Both the position numbers and the translations under genes were made by a program. A stretch of DNA of 64,000 nucleotides, from NCBI RefSeq assembly GCF_018619185.1, contig NZ_JAAXYC010000002.1, positions 1 to 64,000 of the forward strand. Reading direction: 5' to 3'. Origin of the DNA: Streptomyces sp. McG3. Lineage in GTDB: Bacteria > Actinomycetota > Actinomycetes > Streptomycetales > Streptomycetaceae. Within the stretch, counting starts at the first letter, position 1; each line of letters begins with the position of its first letter. The notes beneath the pieces were generated by a model. The model was not told the origin of the DNA, searched no databases, and saw nothing but the letters and a program-made list of their open reading frames with translations. Shown piece after piece: positions 17,396 through 25,203 of the stretch.

Positions 17396-17961
17396 TCGAT
17401 CACGTCCTCGATGGCTTCGACGATCCGGGGGTAGGCCCCGCACCGGCACAGGTTGCCGCTCATCCGTTCCCGGATCTCATCGGCGTCGAGCGCGACGGGT
17501 CCGGCCGGTCCGGTGGCGGTGTCCGGTTCCGTGACGTGCGAGGGGTGGCCGTCCGCGGCCTCGCGGAGCATGCCCACGGCCGAGCAGATCTGGCCCGGGG
17601 TGCAGAAGCCGCACTGGAGGGCGTCCCGCTCGACGAACGCCCGCTGCACCGGGTGCAGGCTCTCGCCGTCCGCGAGTCCTTCCACGGTGGTGATCGCGGC
17701 GCCGTCCTGGGCGACGGCGAGCAGCAGGCAGCTGTTGACCCGCCGCCCGTCGACGAGGACCGTGCAGGCCCCGCACTGGCCGTGGTCGCAGCCCTTCTTG
17801 GCCCCGGTGAGGCCGAAGCTCTCCCGCAGCGTCTCCAGGACCGTGGTGCGGTGGTCGATGGTCAGCGTCGTCGGGGCTCCGTTGACGTGGAGGGTCACGG
17901 TGGAGTGTTCGTCGACGACCTGTTCCGGTTCGAGGTCGGCCCCCAGGGCGAGGGAATCCAT
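17392..17961 (-). CDS. PaoA/YagT-type 2Fe-2S subunit of aldehyde oxidoreductase
   Basis: Iron-sulfur subunit, 189 residues, with two [2Fe-2S] domains. The plant-ferredoxin-type cluster is GCDHGQCGACTVLVDG followed by NSCLL, and the C-terminal four-helix cluster has LQCGFCTPGQICSA and RMSGNLCRCGAYPRIVEAI. The last segment matches E. coli PaoA almost residue for residue. Unlike E. coli PaoA there is no twin-arginine signal: the chain begins MDSLALGADLEPEQ and enters the ferredoxin fold after about 20 residues, so the enzyme should be cytoplasmic. First gene of the operon. Confidence 0.92.
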   Translation of the reverse strand: MDSLALGADLEPEQVVDEHSTVTLHVNGAPTTLTIDHRTTVLETLRESFGLTGAKKGCDHGQCGACTVLVDGRRVNSCLLLAVAQDGAAITTVEGLADGESLHPVQRAFVERDALQCGFCTPGQICSAVGMLREAADGHPSHVTEPDTATGPAGPVALDADEIRERMSGNLCRCGAYPRIVEAIEDVIE

Positions 17962-18022
17962 GCGTGCGCCTTTCGCTTCACCGCGGGGCCGGTTCGCCCC
18001 GGTCGGGTTCTCGTCCGGGCCG

Positions 18023-18412
18023 TCAGCGGTTCTCCAGCCGCAGCCTGACCTCCTGCTCCTGGTCGCCGGCGGCCGTGCCGACGACGCTCACCGCGAAGGC
18101 GCCGGTGAGGTGGGTACGCAGCCGGTCAACGGCCCGGTAGCCGCCCTGGGCGTCCACCGTGACCGGTTCGGTGAGGCGGGCGGGGGTGGCGGCCGCCCTC
18201 GGTTCCGACACGTCCACGGTGGTGACCCACACGGTCGGGCGGGGACCCGAGGCCGACGTGGGGGTCTCGCCCATCGGGTGGTCGGACGCGAAGGCGGTGG
18301 CGAGCACGTCGAACACGGTCCGCGCGTCCTGTGTGTCGCAGCGGCTGAGCGAGACCACCACCTCCCGGCCCGCCGGATGCTCCTCGCCGCTCTGCTCGGG
18401 GGTGCTGTTCAC
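18023..18412 (-). CDS. hypothetical protein (129 aa)
   Basis: An unrecognised 129-residue soluble protein. I prefer the GTG at 18412 (VNSTPEQSGEE) because GAAGGA lies six to seven bases upstream; an ATG at 18469 would add 19 residues without a ribosome-binding site. The chain alternates short strands (REVVVSLSRCD, RPTVWVTTVDVS, EPVTVDAQGGY) with helices (ARTVFDVLATAF) and ends AAGDQEQEVRLRLENR. It is divergent from the DUF6479 gene at 18642 and lies 61 bases after the oxidoreductase operon start on the same strand. Confidence 0.6.
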   Translation of the reverse strand: MNSTPEQSGEEHPAGREVVVSLSRCDTQDARTVFDVLATAFASDHPMGETPTSASGPRPTVWVTTVDVSEPRAAATPARLTEPVTVDAQGGYRAVDRLRTHLTGAFAVSVVGTAAGDQEQEVRLRLENR

Positions 18413-18607
18413 CGTGATTCCTTCCACTGGAGTGCCGGCCTTCGGGACCACTCCAGGCTGACCCCGCATCCGGCCGACGGCGACACGGGAAGCGTCCGAA
18501 AGAGGACTTGAGCTCCCGGAGGGTGGGCAGGAGGGCGGTCCTGGCCCACGGTCTTGAAACACGTTTCCCCCGAGATACCCATAAAACATGAATTGCTGTG
18601 AATAGCT

Positions 18608-18632
18608 GACTGATGCCCTTCTCCCGGGGTAT
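18608..18632 (+). promoter_or_regulatory. candidate sigma-B-type promoter of the DUF6479 gene
   Basis: GACT, a 15-base spacer and GGGTAT match the GNNT-N14-16-GGGTAY pattern of Streptomyces sigma-B family promoters. The -10 ends nine bases before the ATG at 18642, so the transcript would be nearly leaderless, consistent with the lack of a Shine-Dalgarno sequence. Confidence 0.5.
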
Positions 18633-18641
18633 GCGCATCAC

Positions 18642-18983
18642 ATGGATGTTCTGAATGCAGTCAATGCGGTCGAGGTGTCGGCCGAGGTCCCGCTCGCGGC
18701 GAGCGCGGGGGCCCTCGGGGTCGTCATGCCCATCGTGGCGCTGGCCGTCGTCGCCCTGCTTATCGGCGGCTTCATCCTCAGCAAGCGCAAGCACGACGCC
18801 GAGCCGCCGCCGCCCCAGCCCCATGAGCAGCCGCGGCAGCCGGAAGGGCGCACCCACATCGACCAGCACGACCCGCACGCCTCCGACCGGTTCCCCGCGG
18901 ACGGCCACGCCCTGTCCCCGTATGAGCTGAAGGACCACGGCAACGGTCCGCTGCCGCCCGACGAGGAGCAGCAGCGCGGCTGA
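18642..18983 (+). CDS. DUF6479 family small membrane protein
   Basis: A 113-residue single-pass membrane protein of a streptomycete family. The N-terminal 25 residues are followed by one transmembrane helix (LGVVMPIVALAVVALLIGGF) and a positively charged stop (KRKHDAE). The cytoplasmic tail starts with a PPPPQPHEQPRQPEG stretch and ends in acidic low-complexity sequence. No enzymatic motif is present and the function is unknown. A sigma-B-like promoter directly upstream suggests stress or developmental control (inference). Confidence 0.7.
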   Translation: MDVLNAVNAVEVSAEVPLAASAGALGVVMPIVALAVVALLIGGFILSKRKHDAEPPPPQPHEQPRQPEGRTHIDQHDPHASDRFPADGHALSPYELKDHGNGPLPPDEEQQRG

Positions 18984-19093
18984 GCGGGGGCGTCGGCCGG
19001 GCCCGCGTTGCGGGACCGGGCGGGCCGGTCGAGGCTGGTTGCTGGACCGCAGCGGCCGGGCAGGACGCCGCTCCCCGAAGAAGGCAGTGGACG

Positions 19094-19906
19094 ATGACCG
19101 GAAGCGATCCCCGTACGGCCTCCTCGCCGGCACCGTTGACGGGGCCGGCCGCACCGTGCTGGGTCACCCTCATGGCCCGGAACCGGGAGACCGCCGAGCG
19201 GTTCTACGGGCAGGTCCTGGGCTGGTCGTTCCGCCCCGGTCGGCTCGGGGCCGACTTCTCCGTGGCCTACCGCGGTGAGATCCCGGTGGCCGGCGTCTTC
19301 GCCGTCTCCTCGGCGTACCAGGTCGCGGTGGCCTGGACGCCGTACTTCGCGGTGGAGGACGCGAACGTGGCCGCCGCCCGGATCCGCGAGCGCAGCGGGA
19401 CCGTGGCGGTGGGGCCGCTGACGCTCGGCAAGGGGCGCGGGGTGCTGGCGTCGGACCGGGACGGAGCCTCCTTCGGCCTCTGGGAGCGCACCGAGGCCTC
19501 CGCCTCGCCGCCGGCCCCGGCCGACCACGCGCACGCCTGGCTGCGGCTGCGGACCCGTAACGCCTTCGACGCGGCGATCTTCTACGGCGAGGTGCTCGAC
19601 TGGGCGAGCGGGCGGCCGGGATGCTGCGATGTCGCGTACGAGGGCGACGAGGTCATCGTGCGGTGCGAGGGGCATCCGCTGGCCCGGATCAGCTCCGGGG
19701 CGGTGGAGGCGGCTGTCGACCCGCTGGTGCGCCCGCACTGGCAGGTCCAGTTCCCGGTGGTGGATCTGGCGGCGACGGTCTCCGCGGCCGGGCGGCACGG
19801 CGGCGCCCTCGTCGAGGAGCGCACCGGCTTCGGGGGCACCGAGGTCACCCTGCGGGATCCGGACGGCGCGCTCTTCGCGGTGACCGATGTGCGCAGCCCG
19901 GCCTGA
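19094..19906 (+). CDS. VOC family protein with two glyoxalase-like domains
   Basis: A 270-residue protein with two vicinal-oxygen-chelate domains. The first covers roughly residues 20-135 (CWVTLMARNRETAERFYGQVLGWSF, then GTVAVGPLTLGKGRGVLASD), the second 145-265 (AWLRLRTRNAFDAAIFYGEVLDW, then TEVTLRDPDGALFAVTDV). This tandem layout resembles the CFP-30-like hydroxylase/glyoxalase proteins common in actinomycetes. The metal ligands expected of true glyoxalases are not all obvious, so it may be a binding or resistance-type protein. The downstream convergent DUF6328 gene ends seven bases away. Confidence 0.8.
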   Translation: MTGSDPRTASSPAPLTGPAAPCWVTLMARNRETAERFYGQVLGWSFRPGRLGADFSVAYRGEIPVAGVFAVSSAYQVAVAWTPYFAVEDANVAAARIRERSGTVAVGPLTLGKGRGVLASDRDGASFGLWERTEASASPPAPADHAHAWLRLRTRNAFDAAIFYGEVLDWASGRPGCCDVAYEGDEVIVRCEGHPLARISSGAVEAAVDPLVRPHWQVQFPVVDLAATVSAAGRHGGALVEERTGFGGTEVTLRDPDGALFAVTDVRSPA

Positions 19907-19912
19907 CCCGCT

Positions 19913-20461
19913 TCAGGTGGTGTCGCTCCCCCGCTGGGACGACTCGACCTCGTCCGCGTCGCCTTCCCCGTCGTCGGTCTCCCGTCGGCCGGAGCGCCCC
20001 CGGGCCAGGGCCCATACCGGGAAGACGAACCAGCAGGCGACGAACCAGAGGGCCATGGCACCGACGAGCCACAGGGCCAGCTGGTTGTGCAGGGCGACGC
20101 GCAGGATCAGCAGGAGCACCGAGCACATCGTGCAGAACAGCAGCACGAGGCCGAGCACGGTCATCCGGGAGGCCCAGATGACCGTCTCGGGCTTCATCCG
20201 GCGGCCGGTGAGGAGCCGGTGGTACGACACGGGGCCGATGAGCGCCGCCGCAGTCGCCGAGCCGAGCATCACGGTGACGACGTAGATGTTCCGGTCGGTG
20301 TCGCTCAGGTCCTCGAAGCGCGACTGGAAGACCACCGCGAGCAGGAAACCGAAGAGGATCTGCACCCCGGTCTGGGCGACGCGCAGTTCCTGGAGCAGTT
20401 CGGACCACTGCCGGTCCGCCCGTTCCTCCTGGGTCTCCTGACGGCCTCTGCTGGATGTCAC
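19913..20461 (-). CDS. DUF6328 family integral membrane protein
   Basis: A 182-residue protein with four predicted transmembrane helices: VQILFGFLLAVVFQ, NIYVVTVMLGSATAAALIG, VLGLVLLFCTMCSVLLLILR and WLVGAMALWFVACWFVFPVW. The basic N-terminus (TSSRGRQETQEERADRQWSELLQELRVAQTG split around a conserved WxELLQELRVAQTG block) is the family signature. The GTG at 20461 has GGGGAGG five bases upstream. The acidic C-terminal tail is unconserved. Function unknown. Confidence 0.8.
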   Translation of the reverse strand: MTSSRGRQETQEERADRQWSELLQELRVAQTGVQILFGFLLAVVFQSRFEDLSDTDRNIYVVTVMLGSATAAALIGPVSYHRLLTGRRMKPETVIWASRMTVLGLVLLFCTMCSVLLLILRVALHNQLALWLVGAMALWFVACWFVFPVWALARGRSGRRETDDGEGDADEVESSQRGSDTT

Positions 20462-20665
20462 GTGGCCTCCCCTTCCCTTCAGGGCCCCGGCGGGGACGGC
20501 GGTGTGCCGGTGGCCGGATCTCACAGGTTCCCCACGGGCACGGGCCCAACCCCGTGGACCGGTGTGTGCGGCCCGCCTATGATCACGGCAGGGCATCGCG
20601 CGTCGGTCACCGGCCGGGTGAGGCGTGGAGGTAGCCCGTGAGATGCCCGTTGGAGGCATTCCACC

Positions 20666-21046
20666 GTGTCAGTCGAGTTGAACCACACCATCGTCCATTG
20701 CCGGGACAACCGCGAGTCCGCCGAATTCCTGGCGGACCTGCTGGGCCTGACGGTCGGAGAAGAGTGGGGTCCGTTCGTTCCGGTCGTTCTCGCGAACAGC
20801 GTCACGCTGGATTTCGCGACGATTCCCGCCGCTTCGATCACCCCGCAGCACTACGCCTTCCTCATTTCGGAGGCGGAGTTCGACACCGCGTTCGCGAGGA
20901 TCCAGGCTCTGGGGATCGATTTCTTCGCCGATCCCCATCAGAAGATTCCCGGCGAGATCAACCACAACGACGGCGGACGGGGCGTGTACTTCCCCGATCC
21001 GAACGGTCATGGCATGGAGTTGATCACCCGCCCGTACGGCGGCTGA
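20666..21046 (+). CDS. single-domain VOC family protein
   Basis: A 126-residue vicinal-oxygen-chelate protein of the glyoxalase/bleomycin-resistance fold, starting with GTG (VSVELNHTIVHCRDN). Visible are the two beta-alpha-beta-beta-beta halves: LNHTIVHCRDNRESAEFLADLLGL with TLDFAT, and YAFLISEAEFDTAFARIQALG with GRGVYFPDPNGHGMELIT. His in the first strand and Glu in GHGMELI are plausible metal ligands. The substrate is unknown. Monocistronic, with a hairpin terminator after it. Confidence 0.8.
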   Translation: MSVELNHTIVHCRDNRESAEFLADLLGLTVGEEWGPFVPVVLANSVTLDFATIPAASITPQHYAFLISEAEFDTAFARIQALGIDFFADPHQKIPGEINHNDGGRGVYFPDPNGHGMELITRPYGG

Positions 21047-21071
21047 TCACCTTCCCAGGCACCCCGTCCAA

Positions 21072-21100
21072 GAGCCCGGCCGCGCACCGCGGCCGGGCTC
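21072..21100. terminator. 13-bp hairpin terminator between convergent genes
   Basis: GAGCCCGGCCGCG and its exact complement are separated by only three bases. It lies between the convergent VOC and GNAT genes and can serve both. Confidence 0.8.
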
Positions 21101-21124
21101 CGGTCATTCCCGGCAGGGCTCGCC

Positions 21125-21676
21125 TCAGCCGATGCGGAGCAGGAGTTCGGGGCGGTCCCACATGACCGCCGGCGGGTCGGCCCGCACCGTGCCGACGGGT
21201 TCGGCGCCGATGCTCCGGTAGAAGCCCTCGGCGGGCGGGTGGGAGACGATCCGGACTGCCGTGAGTCCGGCGCTCCGGGCCTCCTCGCGCAGATGCGCGG
21301 CGAGCAGTCGGCCGACGCCGAGCCCCTGGGCGGAGTCGGCGACGAACATCAGGTCCAGTTCCGGCGGATCGAGGAGCAGCGCGTAGAAGCCGAGGACCAG
21401 GCCCGTACCGCTGTCCGCGGCGACGAAGACCCGGTGCGCCTCGATGTAGTCCGGCCCGACCCGGTAGCCCTCGACCATCGGGGCGTACGGGCCCTCGTAG
21501 GCACCCGATGTGCGGACGAGCCGGGTCAGCCGGCCGGCGTCGCCCGCCGAGGCCCGGCGGACCGTCACGTCGGCACGCTGTGGGGTGCGCCCGCGCCGCC
21601 GCACTGCCCTGCCCGATCCCATACGGCGAGTATGCGGCACCGTGGTGGCGGCTTCAGGCCGGGTGGCGTTCCTCAC
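21125..21676 (-). CDS. GNAT family N-acetyltransferase
   Basis: Acetyl-CoA-dependent N-acetyltransferase fold, up to 183 residues. The core reads VTVRRASAGDAGRLTRLVRT at the start, GFYALLLDPPELDLMFVA for the central strands, the acetyl-CoA pyrophosphate loop GLGVGRLLAAHLREEARSAG (Q/R-x-x-G-x-G/A type) and a final SHPPAEGFYRSIGAEPVG. The GTG at 21676 overlaps the upstream DUF1992 gene by 23 bases; an ATG at 21622 is the alternative, and neither has a strong ribosome-binding site. The substrate is unknown. Confidence 0.8.
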   Translation of the reverse strand: MRNATRPEAATTVPHTRRMGSGRAVRRRGRTPQRADVTVRRASAGDAGRLTRLVRTSGAYEGPYAPMVEGYRVGPDYIEAHRVFVAADSGTGLVLGFYALLLDPPELDLMFVADSAQGLGVGRLLAAHLREEARSAGLTAVRIVSHPPAEGFYRSIGAEPVGTVRADPPAVMWDRPELLLRIG

Positions 21677-22058
21677 GCCAGCGGCGGACGGTCCCGTCCA
21701 CGTCGAAGGGGACCAGCCGCAGCGGCGGGCCCTCGGGAGGCATCCGGATCGCCCGCTCGATCTTCTCGTTCACCTCGGTCAGGATGCGCCGCACCTCGGC
21801 CTCGGTGCGGGCCGCGGAGACCGCGCCGGGTACGTCCTCCGCTTCCTTGCGCAGGGCCAGCGCGGGCGGCAGCATCGACACGCCCTCCCGCTGCATCTTC
21901 TGCTTGATCCACCAGGCCTCGTCGTACGGGCGTTCCAGGCCGGCGATCGGCTTGCCGAAGCCCGGGAGCGCGGAGAAGTCGCCGCGTTGTTCAGCCTCGT
22001 GGATCTGCCGGTCGACCCAGGACTCGAAACTGACCCCCGGTGGTTTGCGCTCCGTCAT
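21654..22058 (-). CDS. DUF1992 domain protein (DnaJ homologue subfamily C member 28-like)
   Basis: A 134-residue DUF1992 protein. The hallmark block is WVDRQIHEAEQRGDFSALPG followed by GKPIAGLERPYDEAWWIKQKMQREG, found in bacterial YhdN-like proteins and at the C-terminus of human DNAJC28. The family has no assigned biochemical function, and no J-domain is present here. Its 3' end overlaps the acetyltransferase gene, so the two are likely translated from one mRNA. Confidence 0.85.
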   Translation of the reverse strand: MTERKPPGVSFESWVDRQIHEAEQRGDFSALPGFGKPIAGLERPYDEAWWIKQKMQREGVSMLPPALALRKEAEDVPGAVSAARTEAEVRRILTEVNEKIERAIRMPPEGPPLRLVPFDVDGTVRRWREERHPA

Positions 22059-22142
22059 CGCGTGCCCCTCCGACCTGCCGCCGATCCGACACGTTCACCC
22101 TACACAGAGCGTTGCGCGGAGCCCTTCCGTCGGAGGGCCGCT

Positions 22143-22167
22143 GCCTCGAACGGGGATCCGGGGGTAC
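22143..22167 (+). promoter_or_regulatory. candidate sigma-B-type promoter upstream of the 22280-23385 pair
   Basis: GCCT, a 15-base spacer and GGGTAC fit the GNNT-N14-16-GGGTAY sigma-B pattern. It lies about 110 bases before the first gene and would give a leader of about 105 bases. Confidence 0.4.
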
Positions 22168-22279
22168 ACGAACCCCTGTACATCGCTCGGCGGTTGCCGC
22201 CGGGCTCGGACCGGAAGGGGTTGACCACTGTGCGACAGCAGAGCTACGTACCGGCCGATGAGCGTCGGGGGAGGTAGCC

Positions 22280-22858
22280 ATGACGACAGCGATCATCATC
22301 ATCGCCGTGGTCGCCGTGGCGGCCGTCGCCGCGTTCTTCCTGCTCCGTGGACGTCCGGCCGGCGGCAGGGGGCTGCGTGGCCGCTTCGGGCCGGAGTACG
22401 ACCGCGTGGTCGCCCGGCACGGCGGGGACACCGCGGCGGCCGAGCAGGAGCTCGGCGACCGGGTGAAGCGGCACGGGCACCTCGACGAGCGCCCGCTGAC
22501 CGAGGAGGCGCGCGCACGGTACGCCGCCCGCTGGGCGAGCGCCCAAGAGCTCTTCGTGGAATCGCCGGAGCGGTCGCTCACCGAAGCCGACGCGCTGCTG
22601 GCCGATCTGTCGCGCGAGCGCGGCTTCCCGGACGGCGAGGACTTCGAGGACCGTACGGACGCGCTCTCCGTCCACCACGCAGCGCACGTCGACGGCTACC
22701 GCCGGGTGCACGCCGCTCGTCGCGGGGAGGTGAGCACCGAGGAGATGCGTGAGGCCCTGGTCGAGGCCCGCGGGCTCTTCGACGGCCTGCTCGCGGACGG
22801 TTCGTCGGGCCGTGAACACGGCAACAGTCATCTGGTGAAGGGACGCGGTACATCATGA
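22280..22858 (+). CDS. membrane-anchored protein of unknown function, first of a coupled pair
   Basis: A 192-residue protein with an N-terminal membrane helix (TTAIIIIAVVAVAAVAAFFLL) and a charged cytoplasmic part. Residues about 30-75 (GRFGPEYDRVVARHGGDTAA, ELGDRVKRHGHLDERPL) form a predicted helical region, and residues about 78-135 (YAARWASAQELFVESPERSL, TEADALLADLSRERG) form a small helical domain that reappears in the next protein. The C-terminus EEMREALVEARGLFDGLLADG is also helical. I do not recognise an enzymatic family. The next gene starts inside its stop codon (ATGA overlap), so the two proteins are made together. Confidence 0.7.
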   Translation: MTTAIIIIAVVAVAAVAAFFLLRGRPAGGRGLRGRFGPEYDRVVARHGGDTAAAEQELGDRVKRHGHLDERPLTEEARARYAARWASAQELFVESPERSLTEADALLADLSRERGFPDGEDFEDRTDALSVHHAAHVDGYRRVHAARRGEVSTEEMREALVEARGLFDGLLADGSSGREHGNSHLVKGRGTS

Positions 22859-23385
22859 CGCGGACACCGAACGGAAAGTCGGATCTGCCCGAGGGCGCGG
22901 GCCCCATCGACACGGGTACGCCCGTGAGGGGCCCGGGCGCGCCCGTGACGGCTCCGAGGACGGTCACGGGCGAGGAGCCGGCCGGCCGCACCGGGGCGGA
23001 CCCCCGTACCGCCCCCGGCCCCGCGGTCTCCGAAGCCCCGGGCCCCACGGTCCCGCACGCCGGACCGGACACCGCCCGGGGGCCGGCCGAGGACGGGGCG
23101 CACCCCGGCAGGCCGCTGTTCGCCCCCGAGGAGCAGGAGGCGTACGCCGCCCGGATCCAGCAGGCGGTGACCGGGTTCGTGGAGGACCCGCACCGGGCGG
23201 TGCGGGAGGCCGACGCCACCTTCGACGAGGTCGTCGCGAGCCTCGGGGCCGCCCTGGAGGAGCGTGGGCGGCGCCTGCGCGCGGGGAAGGACGGGAGCGA
23301 CCCAGCCACCGGGGCGGAGACCGAGGATCTGCGGATCGCCCTCCAGCACTACCGCGACCTGACGGAACGCCTCGTGCGCCTGTAG
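22855..23385 (+). CDS. soluble partner protein with the same small helical domain
   Basis: A 176-residue protein in two parts. The first 90 residues are disordered and rich in Gly, Pro, Thr and Ala. The remaining part begins FAPEEQEAYAARIQQAVTGF and continues VEDPHRAVREADATFDEVVA, then EDLRIALQHYRDLTERLVRL. The segment F-V-E-D-P-x-R-A-V-x-E-A-D aligns with F-V-E-S-P-E-R-S-L-T-E-A-D of the upstream membrane protein. No signal or membrane segment. Function unknown; co-translation and shared fold suggest the two proteins interact (inference). Confidence 0.7.
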   Translation: MTRTPNGKSDLPEGAGPIDTGTPVRGPGAPVTAPRTVTGEEPAGRTGADPRTAPGPAVSEAPGPTVPHAGPDTARGPAEDGAHPGRPLFAPEEQEAYAARIQQAVTGFVEDPHRAVREADATFDEVVASLGAALEERGRRLRAGKDGSDPATGAETEDLRIALQHYRDLTERLVRL

Positions 23386-23407
23386 CCGGGACCGCTCCAG
23401 CACGTCG

Positions 23408-23456
23408 AAAGGTGGCCGGTCCGGCCGGGGAACTCCCTGCCGGACCGGCCGCCTTT
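23408..23456. terminator. 18-bp hairpin terminator
   Basis: AAAGGTGGCCGGTCCGGC pairs with GCCGGACCGGCCGCCTTT across a 13-base loop with one mismatch. The downstream arm ends in TTT. It lies between convergent genes and may work in both directions. Confidence 0.8.
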
Positions 23457-23497
23457 CCGCGTCCCCGCCCTGGTGCCGGCGCCGCGCTCCGGCCGGT

Positions 23498-24295
23498 TCA
23501 GCCGCGGATCACGAGGCCCTCGCGCAGCCGCTCCAGTACGGCGTCGGGTACGCGCAGCCCGTCGCGTACGTAGCCGTCGAGGCCGCCCCAGCGTTCGTCC
23601 ATGGCGTCGAGCGCCACGTCCAGGTAGCGGGGGCGGACCTCGATGACCGCCGCGGCGACGGCGGGGTCGCCGCCACCGTCCAGGAACTTCGCCACGTACG
23701 GGGCGAAGGCGGCCCGTACGGCGGGATTGACCGCGAGGAAGTCCGACCGCACCGTCGCGCGGGCCGCCCCCAGGAGCATCAGCAGGACGGCTGCCGCCCA
23801 GCCGGTGCGGTCCTTGCCCGCCGTGCAGTGGAAGAGCACCGGGCGCGCACCGGGGTCGGCGGCCGTCTCCAGAAAGGCCCGGTAGGCGGCCGCGGCGCCC
23901 GGCGAGAGGACCATCTTCCGGTAGGTCTCGGCGAACAGTTCCTCGGCCCGGCCGCCCCCCAGCGTCCGTTCCGCCTCCGCCGGGTCGGCGAGCAGGGACC
24001 GCAGCCGGGCGGGCGCCACGCCCGGGTGGTCGCCCAGGACATCGGCGACGAAGAGCCTGGCCCGGTCCGGCAGCCGGTCCGGGGCCCACTGGCGTTCGTC
24101 GGCGGTGCGCAGGTCCACGACGGTGCGGATACCGAGCGCGGACACCGCCCGGTCGCTCGCCGGGTCGAGCTCGCTCAGCTGACCCGAGCGGAACAGGACG
24201 CCCTGGCGCACCCGGCGGTCACGGCCCAGGGCGATGCCGCCCAGGTCGCGCAGATTGACAACGGTGGCGGCCGGAACGGTTCGGGCGGTCTGCAC
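23498..24295 (-). CDS. tyrosine-protein phosphatase (Y_phosphatase3 / IphP-like)
   Basis: A 265-residue phosphatase of the bacterial tyrosine/serine phosphatase family with a Cys-based active site, PVLFHCTAGKDRTGWAAAVLL, in which the P-loop is HCxAGKDRTG. The family opening NLRDLGGIALGRDRRVRQGVLFR splits into NLRDLGG and the VLFRSGQLSELD block, followed by GIRTVVDLRTADE. The C-terminal YLDVALDAMDERWGGLDGYV resembles the dimer region of MptpB-like lipid/tyrosine phosphatases. I chose the GTG at 24295 because homology starts just after it and AGAGGC is upstream. No signal peptide. Its upstream region has a perfect GAATTCCAGGAATTC palindrome. Confidence 0.85.
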   Translation of the reverse strand: MQTARTVPAATVVNLRDLGGIALGRDRRVRQGVLFRSGQLSELDPASDRAVSALGIRTVVDLRTADERQWAPDRLPDRARLFVADVLGDHPGVAPARLRSLLADPAEAERTLGGGRAEELFAETYRKMVLSPGAAAAYRAFLETAADPGARPVLFHCTAGKDRTGWAAAVLLMLLGAARATVRSDFLAVNPAVRAAFAPYVAKFLDGGGDPAVAAAVIEVRPRYLDVALDAMDERWGGLDGYVRDGLRVPDAVLERLREGLVIRG

Positions 24296-24416
24296 GATGA
24301 ACTGCCTCTTTCCCCGATGAATTCCAGGAATTCCACATATCAGGATCAACGTCGTATGCAGTAAGGAAAGCGCCACCGGAGAACGCCGGGCGGCCTCCCG
24401 GGGCGTCGGCCGGACA

Positions 24417-24935
24417 TCAGTCCGACAGGAGCTTCGTCTTCTGTTCCACGAACTCGGCGTCGGTGAGGACCTCCCGCCTCCACAGTTCGGCGAGCCGCTC
24501 CAGCCGGGTGATGATGTCGTCCCCCGTGACCTCCTGGTCACCGGACGCACCGGCCCCGAGGCGCTCGTGCGCGACGAACGTGCCGCCGGCCTCGCGGGCC
24601 GCGCGGGCGAGCCGTGTGGTCCACAGGTCCTCCCGGACGACGATCGCCACGACATCGCCCGCGGGCACTGCCCGGTCGAGCCTCTCGAGGTCCTCCGCGC
24701 CCAGGGCCGCCGCCGCCCCGCCCTCCGCCGTATCGGCGGGAACCACTCCCTCGGGGTCCAGCTCCCGCAGTTCCACCGGGGCCAGCGCGCCGCCCTCGGC
24801 CCTGGTGACGAAGGCCAGGTCGCCCGCCCGTACGGCTCCGGACGACACGGCGCCGGCGAGCGCGGGGGCGACCGCCCCGGTGAAACGACTGCCGGGGAAG
24901 GCGATGACGAGGTACTCCACAGGTCCGACGGCCAC
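24417..24935 (-). CDS. DUF6325 family protein with C-terminal SHOCT motif
   Basis: A 172-residue protein. The N-terminal 110 residues (MAVGPVEYLVIAFPGSRFTG, then VRAGDLAFVTRAEGGAL) form the DUF6325 region, related to DUF1269-like ferredoxin folds, with a long acidic middle. The C-terminus DIITRLERLAELWRREVLTD followed by AEFVEQKTKLL is a SHOCT short helical motif, often found at the end of oligomerising or membrane-associated proteins. No transmembrane segment. Function unknown. Its promoter region carries motifs shared with the phosphatase gene downstream. Confidence 0.8.
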   Translation of the reverse strand: MAVGPVEYLVIAFPGSRFTGAVAPALAGAVSSGAVRAGDLAFVTRAEGGALAPVELRELDPEGVVPADTAEGGAAAALGAEDLERLDRAVPAGDVVAIVVREDLWTTRLARAAREAGGTFVAHERLGAGASGDQEVTGDDIITRLERLAELWRREVLTDAEFVEQKTKLLSD

Positions 24936-25190
24936 GGTCGCGTCCTCTCCGTATCCCGGCGGCCACGGGGGCGCCGGGGTGGATACGGCATTCCAGGGAT
25001 GACATAGAAAATCAGGAAACTTCGCACATAATATGCATCACTGTCCTGATTCATCCCGATGTCGAGAACCGTCGTGTTGCCGCCGCCCACCCGCCACGCC
25101 GACTATGCGACCGTATGTAACGGATCACGTACCTGAGCGAGAGGGCAAGGTCACAGCATGCGCCCCTGCTGCTGGTTCGGCGCACTGGCC

Positions 25191-25203
25191 TAGCATCTGA
25201 CCA
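25191..25203 (+). promoter_or_regulatory. candidate -10 element giving a leaderless mutA transcript
   Basis: TAGCAT lies at 25191-25196, which would place the transcription start on or next to the A of the mutA ATG at 25203. No Shine-Dalgarno sequence exists before the ATG. The -35 is not convincing. Confidence 0.45.
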
